From the NCBI GenBank assembly GCA_017443065.1, contig JAFSPF010000128.1, positions 1 to 64,000 of the forward strand: a stretch of DNA of 64,000 nucleotides, given 5' to 3'. Shown one piece after another: positions 1 through 6,947 of the stretch; within the stretch, counting starts at the first letter, position 1; each line of letters opens with the position of its first letter. Under the pieces are notes generated by a model that ran no database searches, was not told the DNA's origin, and worked only from the letters and a program-made list of their open reading frames with translations. The position numbers and the translations under genes were made by a program. Source of the DNA: Lachnospiraceae bacterium (GTDB taxonomy: Bacteria; Bacillota; Clostridia; Lachnospirales; Lachnospiraceae).

Positions 1-345
1 CTGCTCCGCATGCAACAGCGCCGCTTCGATCTCGGCCTCATCAAATTCACTGTTCTTTTTTTGCCTGAGCAGTTGTCCGATCCGACGCCTCGCGCGTGAT
101 ACCACCTGTGATGCGGCACCCGCCGTTTTTGCCCGCATGATTTGCGCAGATATTTCCTTGAAATTGTATTGCAGACGCTTTTTCTTCATCCCGCCCGCAG
201 ACGCACGCTGCGTACAGGAGATCGTGCCGCGATCATTGCCCTCATGGTCGCGCAGTTTGATCACGGTACGCGTCGTATTCCCGCGCTTTTCCACCGTGCG
301 CGTACTCATGGAATTTGTCACAAGCCCTGTTAAGCCGACTTTCAT
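1..345 (-). CDS. Small basic conserved protein, 3' end outside window
   Basis: Only the first 115 residues are visible, because the frame is open to the left edge. The protein is very basic: there is a KKKRLQYNFKEIS segment near residue 53, then arginine- and lysine-rich helices, then an acidic stretch rich in E and A. From memory this resembles a short protein family conserved in Lachnospiraceae with no assigned function; I cannot name a domain. The ATG at 345 has GGAGG 13 nt upstream. In-frame ATGs at 309 and 189 are alternatives. Codon choice and the conserved basic segment argue that the frame is real; the exact start and the function are unknown. Confidence 0.6.
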   Translation of the reverse strand, partial: MKVGLTGLVTNSMSTRTVEKRGNTTRTVIKLRDHEGNDRGTISCTQRASAGGMKKKRLQYNFKEISAQIMRAKTAGAASQVVSRARRRIGQLLRQKKNSEFDEAEIEAALLHAEQ

Positions 346-368
346 ACGCCGATCGTTCCCTCCGCCTG

Positions 369-452
369 GTTTGCCTTACGCTTCCTATTTCGGATGCTTC
401 GTTTCGTTTCAAAAGGCAAACGGTGTGAACGACGCTTTTTGGAGTGTGAACG
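369..452. repeat. Inverted repeat plus 21-bp-spaced direct repeat in leader
   Basis: GTTTGCCTT (369-377) is mirrored exactly by AAGGCAAAC (413-421). Next to it GTGTGAACG occurs twice (423-431 and 444-452), start to start 21 bp, about two helical turns. Both lie in the intergenic region upstream of the leftmost minus-strand gene, whose possible -10 (TATAAT, 470-475) sits just upstream of them. A regulatory role is only a guess. Confidence 0.3.
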
Positions 453-483
453 GTATATTGGGGGTCTGAATTATACTCTGTTT

Positions 484-780
484 TCATTCTCCCTGCGCTC
501 GCAGAAACGCGGTGCTGATGAGCGCGTAAATCAGATACGTAATCAGAATGCCGAAACAGACGTCCGACAGGAAATGATTGGTCATATGAATCCGATTATA
601 GCCGTAGATAAGGACAAACACACAAGCCAGCGCAAATGCAATCATGTTTTTTGGGCTGCTTCGCTTTTTCATCACGTCGGTCAGCATCGGCAGCGAAAAC
701 ATCATGCTCGCAATCGTCATATTGCCGCTGGGCCAGCTCTTGAAGTTATCATCGTTGCCTGCCAGATTACCGGGGTTCGT
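484..780 (-). pseudogene. 5'-truncated PAP2-family phosphatase remnant
   Basis: The readable frame encodes the C-terminal third of a PAP2/phosphatidic-acid phosphatase-like membrane protein. It contains a WPSGN segment in place of the usual PSGH motif, two hydrophobic helices, and NRIHMTNHFLSD, which matches the third PAP2 signature (R, H and D present). The N-terminal half and the first motif are missing: upstream the frame runs into the 3' end of the acetyltransferase gene without an initiation site. The His-to-Asn change in the second motif would also remove a catalytic residue. I read it as a decayed gene; an alternative is a short membrane protein starting at 720. Confidence 0.6.
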
Positions 781-1249
781 TTTCTCTTTTTATATACAGA
801 GGCATGCCCCATTCATCATTGCCATTTTCAGTAAAGCCCAATGATTTCCAAAAACGAATGGCATCTTCCCTTGTACAGTTCAATTCATAATAGACTGCAC
901 CGTCTTCTTTTGTGCTTTCTTCGAGAGCGCGATAGCATCGGTGACCCAATCCTTTTTTACGATATTCAGGAAACAACCAGAAATCGAGTATAAAACACTT
1001 TCCGTCTTCGCTCTTGTATGTGCAATAGGAGGCAGCGCCGATTCTGTCACCATCATTATAAAAATAAACCATATGCTGTTTGTCAGGCTCTCTCTTCATA
1101 TGATCGACAAGAACTCCGCGGTATTCTTCGCCGGAAAAGTATTCGATCTCTTCAGGTTCAGTAACGAACCTGTCATCAACCAAATAACTGATCTGCTTAT
1201 CCCAGAAGTCATTTATTTCATCGATCGGAATATCCTGTAACGTTATCAT
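767..1249 (-). CDS. GNAT-family N-acetyltransferase
   Basis: This 160-residue protein has the GNAT fold pattern: a beta strand ending FILDFWLFPEYRKKGLGHRC holds the acetyl-CoA pyrophosphate-binding R-x-x-G-x-G loop, and ...AIRFWKSLGFTENG is the typical C-terminal motif B. The substrate cannot be told. The ATG at 1249 was chosen because GAGG lies 5 nt upstream; a longer frame to 1324 has no Shine-Dalgarno sequence and adds unlike sequence. A TATAAT at 1342-1347 could be its -10 box, with no good -35. The 3' end overlaps the PAP2 remnant by about 14 bp. Confidence 0.85.
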   Translation of the reverse strand: MITLQDIPIDEINDFWDKQISYLVDDRFVTEPEEIEYFSGEEYRGVLVDHMKREPDKQHMVYFYNDGDRIGAASYCTYKSEDGKCFILDFWLFPEYRKKGLGHRCYRALEESTKEDGAVYYELNCTREDAIRFWKSLGFTENGNDEWGMPLYIKRENEPR

Positions 1250-1378
1250 ATGTACCTCGTATAGAATGATCTGATCCGCGCACGTAATATCATCACAACC
1301 ATAACTGTGCTCCGGACCGTTCAACTAAGGAATCTGTTTATATTATACCACCTGCTGAAGGGACAAGGGTTTCATCCC

Positions 1379-1549
1379 TCAAGAAAGGCTCGGATCGGAA
1401 ATGCCGCCGTGTAACATCTGCGATTTCCCCGTGCGGATACTGCCTGGGTTCTGCATAACAATTTTCTCCCGGTCTTTCAAAATCACAACACCGCGCGGCA
1501 GAAAAAAGTCCGTATTCACAAGGCAATTTGCAAAGGCGGAATAGGAATG
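1379..1549 (-). pseudogene. Remnant of AlbA/AAA_4-type ATP-binding regulator C-terminus
   Basis: Reading the minus strand gives an open stretch that starts SAFANCLVNTDFFLPRGVVI, continues to NPGSIRTGKSQMLHGGISDP, and stops at 1379-1381. That combination (ALANCLVN-type helix, RGVVI strand, NPGS-R-G, GGISDPRN) is characteristic of the C-terminal half of the AlbA_2/AAA_4 putative transcriptional regulator or RecG-like ATP-binding family. About 55 residues survive of several hundred; there is no start codon and the conserved continuation after ISDP is lost. It lies between two GNAT genes, so this spot probably lost a gene by deletion. Identification is from memory of the family. Confidence 0.55.
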
Positions 1550-1552
1550 TCA

Positions 1553-2011
1553 TCAATTCGACAAATAGCAGATCATATTCAGAGAATCCGGCTCATCCTC
1601 GTCGATATAGCCGGAATCGACAAAACCATATTTCTCATATAAACGGATGGCGGTGGTATCTTCTTTTTTTACACAAACCTCCACATGATCATATCTGCCT
1701 TCTTTTCTCATTGTATCAAGTATCAGTTCAAGTGCTGCGGAACCAAATCCTGCACTCTGATATCGCTGATCTACCATGAATTGCTGCAGGTGATAGCCGA
1801 GTGGCTCATCCGAAAAATCATTGATAAGGGCGGCTCCAACGACAATGTTGTCATTGCAGATGGCAAACACCTTGGCATTACAATTACGATAGACATATCC
1901 TCTGGCGATAATACTAATCGCCGGAGCGACATACCCCTTTTGATCTTCCCTGACGGATAAAGAAGCAACATTCATCCAGTTATCTTGAGTTACTTCCATT
2001 AGCTTGATCAT
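1553..2011 (-). CDS. GNAT-family N-acetyltransferase, diamine/polyamine-acetyltransferase-like
   Basis: A 152-residue protein with the complete GNAT arrangement: N-terminal WMNVASLSV, a central strand, LQQFMVDQRYQSAGFGSAAL carrying the acetyl-CoA loop (Q-x-x-G-x-G), and AIRLYEKYGFVDSG near the end. The overall pattern is like spermine/spermidine acetyltransferases (BltD/PaiA type), but the substrate is not provable from sequence. The ATG at 2011 has AGAGG 10 nt upstream and lies inside the end of the DUF4298 gene (32-bp overlap), so the two are probably co-translated. The same frame extends further upstream without protein-like sequence, so I rejected the longer start. Confidence 0.85.
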   Translation of the reverse strand: MIKLMEVTQDNWMNVASLSVREDQKGYVAPAISIIARGYVYRNCNAKVFAICNDNIVVGAALINDFSDEPLGYHLQQFMVDQRYQSAGFGSAALELILDTMRKEGRYDHVEVCVKKEDTTAIRLYEKYGFVDSGYIDEDEPDSLNMICYLSN

Positions 2012-2261
2012 ATTCTTTGTACCTCTCAAGGAGATTGAAGATCCCGTCCTCCGAAAGAACACCGCGTTGCAAATCCTGCGGGAGGAGTCCCGCCTCATCA
2101 TCCGCGAAGTCTTTCTTCCAATCGTCGCCGGAATAATACGCCTCCAGTTCTTCGATCTTTTGTCGCAACAGATCGGCATGCTCACCGGGGGATTGATGCA
2201 GCATTTCCTCTGCTTCGCGCATGATTTTCTCGTATTTCTGAATCCGCTCAATTTGTTCCAT
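1980..2261 (-). CDS. DUF4298 domain protein
   Basis: A 93-residue, acidic, helical protein beginning MEQIERIQKYEKIM and containing the conserved YYSGDDWKKDFADDEAG block followed by LPQDLQRGVLSEDGI. This is the signature of the DUF4298 family, small cytosolic proteins of Firmicutes with no known function. AGGGAG lies 9 nt before the ATG. It is the first gene of a two-gene unit with the overlapping acetyltransferase, served by the promoter at 2316-2344. Nothing in the sequence tells what it binds. Confidence 0.85.
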   Translation of the reverse strand: MEQIERIQKYEKIMREAEEMLHQSPGEHADLLRQKIEELEAYYSGDDWKKDFADDEAGLLPQDLQRGVLSEDGIFNLLERYKEYDQANGSNSR

Positions 2262-2315
2262 GACAATTGCTCCCTGTTCACTCCATATACTCTGTTCCCT
2301 CTGCCTTCAGACATT

Positions 2316-2344
2316 ATTATACCTGATTGTGTTCTGTCTTTCCA
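2316..2344 (-). promoter_or_regulatory. Sigma-A-type promoter for DUF4298-GNAT unit
   Basis: On the minus strand a perfect TATAAT (2316-2321) lies 17 bp after TGGAAA (2339-2344, four of six matches to TTGACA). The predicted start of transcription is about 45 nt before the DUF4298 start codon. Confidence 0.55.
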
Positions 2345-2411
2345 TAAACGCTGTCGCGTCAACCTTATGCCGTCGGAGATGAAAGCCTTATTGAGATACC
2401 ATCTGAACCGC

Positions 2412-2440
2412 TTGCCATTTTCTCCGTACCGTTGTATGGT
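2412..2440 (+). promoter_or_regulatory. Promoter giving a probably leaderless glycosylase mRNA
   Basis: TTGCCA (2412-2417), 17-bp spacer, TATGGT (2435-2440), then only six bases before the ATG at 2447. There is no Shine-Dalgarno sequence. The predicted transcription start coincides with the start codon. Confidence 0.45.
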
Positions 2441-2446
2441 ATTCAC

Positions 2447-2962
2447 ATGAAGCGTACACAAACAAACCCCCAACACCAGGTTCATCCGTTTCCGCCCTTA
2501 TATAACAGTCAATCGCGCATCCTGATCCTCGGAAGCTTCCCCTCCGTAAAATCCAGGGAGGCGATGTTCTTTTACGGGCATCCGCAAAACCGATTCTGGA
2601 AACTGATGGGATTGTTACTCACGAAGGACGGGCAGCCGCCACAGACCATCCCGGAAAAGAAGGCGCTGATGCTTCAAAACCATATTGCGTTGTGGGATAC
2701 GATCGCATCCTGTGACATCACCGGATCATCTGACAGTTCGATCACAAACGTCATCGCGAATGATTTTCGCCCGGTCCTCGACAACTCAAGAATACAACGT
2801 ATATATTGCAACGGAAAAACATCCCATCGTTTGTATATGAAATATTGCGGCCCGCAAACCGGCATGGATGCAATACCGCTTCCTTCCACCTCTCCCGCAA
2901 ACGCCGCATGGTCGCTGGAGCGTCTGGAAGAAGCTTGGCGGCAAATTCTTGATTATCTCTGA
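2447..2962 (+). CDS. DNA-deoxyinosine glycosylase (HDG family of the UDG superfamily)
   Basis: A 171-residue protein with the HDG/uracil-DNA-glycosylase layout. Motif 1 is LGSFPSVKSREAMFFYGHP followed by QNRFWK, and the C-terminal motif is LPSTSPANA. Proteins of this type remove hypoxanthine (deaminated adenine) and sometimes uracil from DNA. Length and motif spacing are normal. The start at 2447 is preceded by a promoter-like pair with only six bases between the -10 and ATG; a TTG at 2432 lies inside the predicted -10 region. The 3' end overlaps the end of the convergent XRE gene by 10 bp. Confidence 0.85.
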   Translation: MKRTQTNPQHQVHPFPPLYNSQSRILILGSFPSVKSREAMFFYGHPQNRFWKLMGLLLTKDGQPPQTIPEKKALMLQNHIALWDTIASCDITGSSDSSITNVIANDFRPVLDNSRIQRIYCNGKTSHRLYMKYCGPQTGMDAIPLPSTSPANAAWSLERLEEAWRQILDYL

Positions 2963-3210
2963 AAGACATCCTCCTCTCCTCCGCCCCTCCGCCTGCAAAG
3001 AATTTCGTCGATATCAACATCCAACAAATCGGCCAGCGCATACAGATTATCAATCGACGGCAGGCGTTTTCCGTTGATCCATTGATACACACACTGGACG
3101 CTTCCGGCCTCCAGCTTCTCCGCAACATCTTTCACGGACAGCTCCTGTTTACACATGAGCTGCCATATCTGTTGGCCGGTTTTCTTTTTATCGATCAGTG
3201 GATACCTCAT
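2953..3210 (-). CDS. XRE-family HTH regulator linked to RNA ligase
   Basis: An 85-residue protein that is essentially one helix-turn-helix domain. LSVKDVAEKLEAGSVQCVYQ is helix-turn-helix 2/3, followed by WINGKRLPSIDNLYALADLL, the usual XRE C-terminal half. The Arg/Gly/Glu-rich tail has no known domain. Its ATG overlaps the RNA ligase stop codon (ATGA at 3207-3210), so it is translationally coupled to the ligase and is the last gene of a three-gene unit. It may autoregulate the unit; that is inference. Confidence 0.85.
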   Translation of the reverse strand: MRYPLIDKKKTGQQIWQLMCKQELSVKDVAEKLEAGSVQCVYQWINGKRLPSIDNLYALADLLDVDIDEILCRRRGGGEEDVFQR

Positions 3211-4256
3211 TTGCTTTCCTTCAGCAAATACTGATTGTTAATTACTTTCATGGAAAGGCTTCCGCTGATCAGTCCGCTAAATACAGGCTCCGTCGGACGG
3301 ATCACAATACCTTCTTTTTTTCCGCCATTCGGATAATCACCTTCCGCTCTTATGAGTAACGCATCAACATCGGGATACTTCTGAGGCAAATCTCTTCCCC
3401 TTTCTTCGATCGGTACGGTATTTAATCCAAGTTCTTTACAACAGTCGATCATTTCCTCCAGACCGACGCGCTTTCCGTTGATGCGAACCGTAAACACGTA
3501 CCACTCCGGTTTTTTCAGCTTCAATCTGTTTTTCTGTATTCCCTCTCCGCACAGCTCGCCTTGCAGCGTAATTGTCCGATAGTTTTTTTCTTCCCGGTAT
3601 TTACGAAGCTTGTTTTCAACCTTATTATCTTTCAGCCATTCGTAGAATCCGCTTTTCCCATCATCTTTGTACTCATAATTATGTCCGGTGACATGGAATA
3701 CTCCCTCGGCATCAATACAACAGGAATGCGAGCTGCCATCCATTTTTGTGGTGATATAATAAGGAAGTCCATCAAATTCCTGTATCAATTCCGGAATGCT
3801 TTGCACACGTGTTTCGTCCGTTTTGGGAATATCCGGCGGCAGATCTCCGATGATTGTCCCGGAAGTAGCTACACGCTCCGGCACCTCCCACTTTTTAATC
3901 TTAAGCAATTCCGTGACATCTGCGTATTCAACCACATCAATTGCGACCAGTTCTTCAAATGCCTGTACCGGCAAGATCAATCCCTGTGACAGCTGTCCGC
4001 AAAATCGCATCGTGCGAAGTCTGAATCCGTCTCCCAATATCTCGCTATGTCGGAAACTACTGCTCCTCAAAAACTCAAACACCGGTTTTTCGGGAAGAAA
4101 TGAATCTATCTCAAAATAAACACCCAAATCCCCCTGTGTGAACTGACCCTTATTGATAACGCATTGCCACCCCAGCACATGGGCAAGTTCAATTCTGTCT
4201 GCTCCTTCAATTTGTTCAATCTTCCATATCTTTTGGACGGTTGCAAGTTTTCTCAT
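3207..4256 (-). CDS. RNA ligase, DRB0094/DraRnl family
   Basis: A 349-residue member of the nucleotidyltransferase superfamily of RNA ligases (PF09414, DraRnl/DRB0094 type). The N-terminal oligonucleotide-binding-like domain (about residues 1-130) is followed by the adenylyltransferase domain. Motif I is TTKMDGSSHS, with the AMP-accepting Lys in K-M-D-G. Motif IV is KKEGIVIRP, and the end MKVINNQYLLKESK fits motif V. All catalytic motifs look intact. The enzyme seals nicked or broken RNA using ATP; its physiological substrate is not known for this family. It sits 18 bp after an unknown small gene and overlaps the XRE gene. Confidence 0.88.
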   Translation of the reverse strand: MRKLATVQKIWKIEQIEGADRIELAHVLGWQCVINKGQFTQGDLGVYFEIDSFLPEKPVFEFLRSSSFRHSEILGDGFRLRTMRFCGQLSQGLILPVQAFEELVAIDVVEYADVTELLKIKKWEVPERVATSGTIIGDLPPDIPKTDETRVQSIPELIQEFDGLPYYITTKMDGSSHSCCIDAEGVFHVTGHNYEYKDDGKSGFYEWLKDNKVENKLRKYREEKNYRTITLQGELCGEGIQKNRLKLKKPEWYVFTVRINGKRVGLEEMIDCCKELGLNTVPIEERGRDLPQKYPDVDALLIRAEGDYPNGGKKEGIVIRPTEPVFSGLISGSLSMKVINNQYLLKESK

Positions 4257-4274
4257 GATATTTTATTCCTCCTT

Positions 4275-4595
4275 CTATGACTCTCCCCACATTTCCTGAT
4301 AATACTTCAGATATTGCTCCACAAGTCCGGGATATTCCTTTTCGATCCCTTTACACAAACGGTAGAACAGGTGCACCATCTCCGTGGACCAGCAAAAATC
4401 CAGTATATAATCCATGACCAGCGCAATTTCCTCCTCCTCCGCAATCGCACCGGCTATGATACTGTTCACAACCGGCGTATATTCCCTGACGGCCTGCGCG
4501 GCAAGGAGTTGCATCTTTCTTGCCGTATCCTTCAAAGATTCAATCCACACCCTGTAATCATCATCTTCCCTGTCGGTGCAAACCGTTGTATTCAT
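4275..4595 (-). CDS. Unknown small acidic protein preceding the RNA ligase
   Basis: A 106-residue, mostly helical, acidic protein with no membrane segment. Visible features are a Trp/Tyr-rich C-terminal half (DFCWSTEMVHLFYRLC, then EQYLKYYQEMW) and an EEEE run near residue 55. I do not recognise the family. It is the first gene of the operon with the RNA ligase and XRE regulator and is transcribed from the near-consensus promoter at 4653-4681. No clear Shine-Dalgarno sequence precedes the ATG at 4595. The context suggests a partner of the ligase, which is inference only. Confidence 0.7.
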   Translation of the reverse strand: MNTTVCTDREDDDYRVWIESLKDTARKMQLLAAQAVREYTPVVNSIIAGAIAEEEEIALVMDYILDFCWSTEMVHLFYRLCKGIEKEYPGLVEQYLKYYQEMWGES

Positions 4596-4652
4596 ACAAA
4601 CTTCGTCCGTCCGGTGGCTTATACCTTCTATACGCTGCTATATCCCAACACA

Positions 4653-4681
4653 ATAATATCCCCTCTTGCTCCGTTTGTCAA
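4653..4681 (-). promoter_or_regulatory. Near-consensus promoter of RNA ligase operon
   Basis: On the minus strand TTGACA (4676-4681) is followed after 17 bp by TATTAT (4653-4658). This is the best -35 match in the region, which suggests a strong promoter that may need repression. Confidence 0.7.
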
Positions 4682-4698
4682 CATACTGTTGGGCTTTC

Positions 4699-4732
4699 CC
4701 GTTTTGCCTCCGCCGCGGGAAACGGTTATAAT
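4699..4732 (+). promoter_or_regulatory. Promoter with overlapping inverted repeat, S24 repressor gene
   Basis: TTGCCT (4704-4709), 17 bp, TATAAT (4727-4732). The inverted repeat CCGTTT (4699-4704) / AAACGG (4720-4725) spans the space between the two boxes, a natural place for an autorepression operator. Confidence 0.5.
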
Positions 4733-4773
4733 GGTGTTGTGATTTCTTTTGCAAAGGGAAGAAGGAAAACAAC

Positions 4774-5445
4774 ATGACGCTTGTGGAACGGATCGAATCA
4801 CTTTGTGAGGAACGCGGCATCTCCATCCGGAAGATGGAGCGGGAGGCAAATATCGGACAGGGTTCCACCTCCAAGTGGAAGGCGGGCGCGTACCGTCCGG
4901 CCAGCACGTCCGTGCAGCGGATCGCCGCTTATTTCGGCGTCTCCATGGATTATCTGATGGGGGATTCCGACGAGGCGCTTTCACCGGAGGTGATCGATCA
5001 TCTGAAAAAAATGCGACATGACGCCTCGGAGGATTCCGTGCAGGAGACCTCCTCCGTCATGATTCCCGTTCTGGGCAAGGTCGCGGCCGGTGTGCCGCTT
5101 ACCGCGGAAGAGCAGATTCTGGGATACGAAGACATTCCGGTGGAATGGACCTACGCCGGCGATCATTTCGCGCTGCGCGTCAAAGGCGATTCGATGCACC
5201 CGCGCATCTGCGAGGGCGATGCGCTGATCGTCCGGAAACAAAACAACGCGGACTCCGGCGATATCGTCGTTGTCCGCATCGGCGAAGAAGACGCAACCGT
5301 CAAGCGTCTGATCAAAAACGAGGGCAGCATCACGCTCCAGCCCTTGAATACCGCATATGAACCGCTGGTCTTTACCAACCGGCAGATCAAATCACTGCCC
5401 GTTACCATCGTCGGAAGGGTCGTCGAAAACCGTCAGAAATACTGA
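4774..5445 (+). CDS. XRE-S24 LexA/CI-like repressor with self-cleavage domain
   Basis: A 223-residue two-domain regulator. Residues 1-65 form an XRE helix-turn-helix (ISIRKMEREANIGQGSTSKW). Residues about 95-220 form a peptidase S24 domain. GKVAAGVPL contains the Ala-Gly autocleavage site, GDSMHPRI carries the nucleophilic Ser, and ATVKRLI carries the general-base Lys, so self-cleavage on RecA or another trigger is plausible. It resembles phage CI or SOS-type repressors rather than housekeeping LexA, which has a winged helix. A GAAGGA ribosome site precedes the ATG. It ends 1 bp from the convergent patatin gene. Targets are unknown; the operator-like repeat in its own promoter suggests autoregulation. 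Confidence 0.9.
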   Translation: MTLVERIESLCEERGISIRKMEREANIGQGSTSKWKAGAYRPASTSVQRIAAYFGVSMDYLMGDSDEALSPEVIDHLKKMRHDASEDSVQETSSVMIPVLGKVAAGVPLTAEEQILGYEDIPVEWTYAGDHFALRVKGDSMHPRICEGDALIVRKQNNADSGDIVVVRIGEEDATVKRLIKNEGSITLQPLNTAYEPLVFTNRQIKSLPVTIVGRVVENRQKY

Positions 5446-5446
5446 T

Positions 5447-6322
5447 TCATTTTCCCTGCAAAAAAGGAATGACCGCCTCCGCGTCCTGATAGCCCTTGTT
5501 GTAAAGATCCTCCAGGGCCTTGTGATCCTGGGAAAGTGTTTTTAGTTTTCCGATGGAGGAAGGCGCAATGATTTTGACAAGACCCTTTTTCTCCAGCTCC
5601 TTCGCCTTCCTGATTCCGTGATTATAGAGTGTGGCGCGGCGCATCATCGCCAGCGCGGCGTTCGGATACTGACGCTGCAGGGCTCTCGCGAAGAGGCGGT
5701 CTCTTCTGTTCGACCTCACAAAGCCCCGCGGTCTTGTAAGCAACAGAACCACCCGGTCACAGCCCTTTTCGAAGGCATAGCGCAGGGGCACCGGGTCAGA
5801 CATCCCGCCGTCAAAATAAATGCCGTTGCCGACCGGATAGGGACGGTTGACGACGGGCACACAGCAGGAGGCCTTCAAAAACTCATAGTGATTCTTTCTG
5901 ATGTCCTTTTTCCGGAAATACGCAGGCCGTCCGGTTTCCGCATTCGTTGCGATGATGGTGAGATCGGCGGGGTTGTTCATAAAGGCCTCAAAGTCCACCG
6001 GGTTTTCCCCGTTCTCATCGCTCAGCGTGTTATAGATATAATCCAGATCAATGTAGGAGCGCGTCTTCAGATAATTGTGCATGCTCATGTATTCCTTGCG
6101 GAAGGCATACTCATTATAAAACTGAAAGTTTCTGCCGCGCTGTCCGGCCATGTAGGAAACCGCATTGGCGCTGCCCGCGGAAATGCCGATGATATCGTCA
6201 AAGGCAATGTCATGATCCATGCAGTAATCAAAGAAACCGGCACCATAGATGCCGCGGGTGCCCCCGCCGACGTCGATGATGCCGATTCTTTTTTTCTTCT
6301 TTTTCTGAGAAACGTTCATCAT
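5447..6322 (-). CDS. Patatin-like phospholipase
   Basis: A 291-residue alpha/beta hydrolase of the patatin family (RssA/YjjU-like). Visible in order are the oxyanion loop DVGGGTRGIYGAG, the nucleophile elbow GISAGS with the catalytic Ser, and FDGGMSDPVP with the catalytic Asp. It should hydrolyse acyl esters of lipids. There is no signal peptide, so it is cytoplasmic; the N-terminus has a run of lysines. Two ATGs lie side by side (6322 and 6319). A TATAAT lies only six bases upstream and there is no Shine-Dalgarno sequence, so the mRNA is probably leaderless. It stands alone. Confidence 0.9.
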   Translation of the reverse strand: MMNVSQKKKKKRIGIIDVGGGTRGIYGAGFFDYCMDHDIAFDDIIGISAGSANAVSYMAGQRGRNFQFYNEYAFRKEYMSMHNYLKTRSYIDLDYIYNTLSDENGENPVDFEAFMNNPADLTIIATNAETGRPAYFRKKDIRKNHYEFLKASCCVPVVNRPYPVGNGIYFDGGMSDPVPLRYAFEKGCDRVVLLLTRPRGFVRSNRRDRLFARALQRQYPNAALAMMRRATLYNHGIRKAKELEKKGLVKIIAPSSIGKLKTLSQDHKALEDLYNKGYQDAEAVIPFLQGK

Positions 6323-6328
6323 ATGGTT

Positions 6329-6357
6329 ATTATACTACACCGGGTACCGATACTCAA
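6329..6357 (-). promoter_or_regulatory. Promoter of leaderless patatin mRNA
   Basis: TTGAGT (6352-6357), 17-bp spacer, perfect TATAAT (6329-6334), then six bases and ATGATG. The expected transcription start falls on the first ATG. Confidence 0.6.
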
Positions 6358-6381
6358 AACCGTGCGCAGGAAACCGCCGCT

Positions 6382-6921
6382 TTACAGCAGGGATTTCACG
6401 CAGGCTTCCACCTCATCCATGCTCTGTGTCGGCTCAAAGCGGGCGACCACATTCCCTTCGCGGTCCACGACAAACTTGGTGAAATTCCACTTGATGTCCG
6501 GATTCGTCTTGTAATCCTTATCCATTTTCTTCAGCATGGCGCTCATCATGGCGGCCTTCGGCCCCTTGCCGAATCCCTCGAAGCCCTTCTGCTCCTTCAG
6601 GTATTGGAACAGCGGCAACGCGTTTTCACCGTTCACATCGGATTTCTTCATCTGCGGAAACTGCGTGTTGTAATGCAGCGTGCAGAACTCATGCACCTCC
6701 TCATCCGTGCCGGGGGTCTGTCCGCCGAACTGATTGCAGGGCACATCGATCACTTCAAAGCCCTGTTCATGGTACTGCTCATACATTTTTTCTATCGGTT
6801 CGTAATGCGGGGTAAAGCCGCAGCCGGTTGCCGTGTTGACAATCAGAAGCACCTTCCCTTCATACTCTTTCATGGAAACCTCTTCGCCCTTGCCGTTCGT
6901 CAGTGTGTAATCATAAATCAT
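6382..6921 (-). CDS. Glutathione peroxidase-family thiol peroxidase
   Basis: A 179-residue GPx/BtuE-type enzyme. NTATGCGFTPHY contains the peroxidatic Cys (Cys rather than selenocysteine), DVPCNQFGGQTPG carries the conserved Gln and a second Cys typical of thioredoxin-linked bacterial GPx, and WNFTKFVV carries the catalytic Trp/Asn pair. It reduces hydroperoxides in the cytosol. The start at 6921 has GGAGG 9 nt upstream; longer in-frame starts lack this. A remnant of a MarR-type regulator lies just upstream, suggesting that a redox-responsive MarR/OhrR once controlled it. Confidence 0.92.
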   Translation of the reverse strand: MIYDYTLTNGKGEEVSMKEYEGKVLLIVNTATGCGFTPHYEPIEKMYEQYHEQGFEVIDVPCNQFGGQTPGTDEEVHEFCTLHYNTQFPQMKKSDVNGENALPLFQYLKEQKGFEGFGKGPKAAMMSAMLKKMDKDYKTNPDIKWNFTKFVVDREGNVVARFEPTQSMDEVEACVKSLL

Positions 6922-6947
6922 GATACCTGTCCTCCGTTTTTGCATTG

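Noticed and set aside
1325..1556. 72-codon minus-strand frame beginning MMTFLFRLCKLPCEYG
   Set aside because: It is in another frame over the AlbA-type remnant, whose translation matches a known family.
2012..2485. Long upstream extension of the second acetyltransferase frame
   Set aside because: It overlaps the DUF4298 gene and its promoter, has no acetyltransferase similarity, and a good start exists at 2011.
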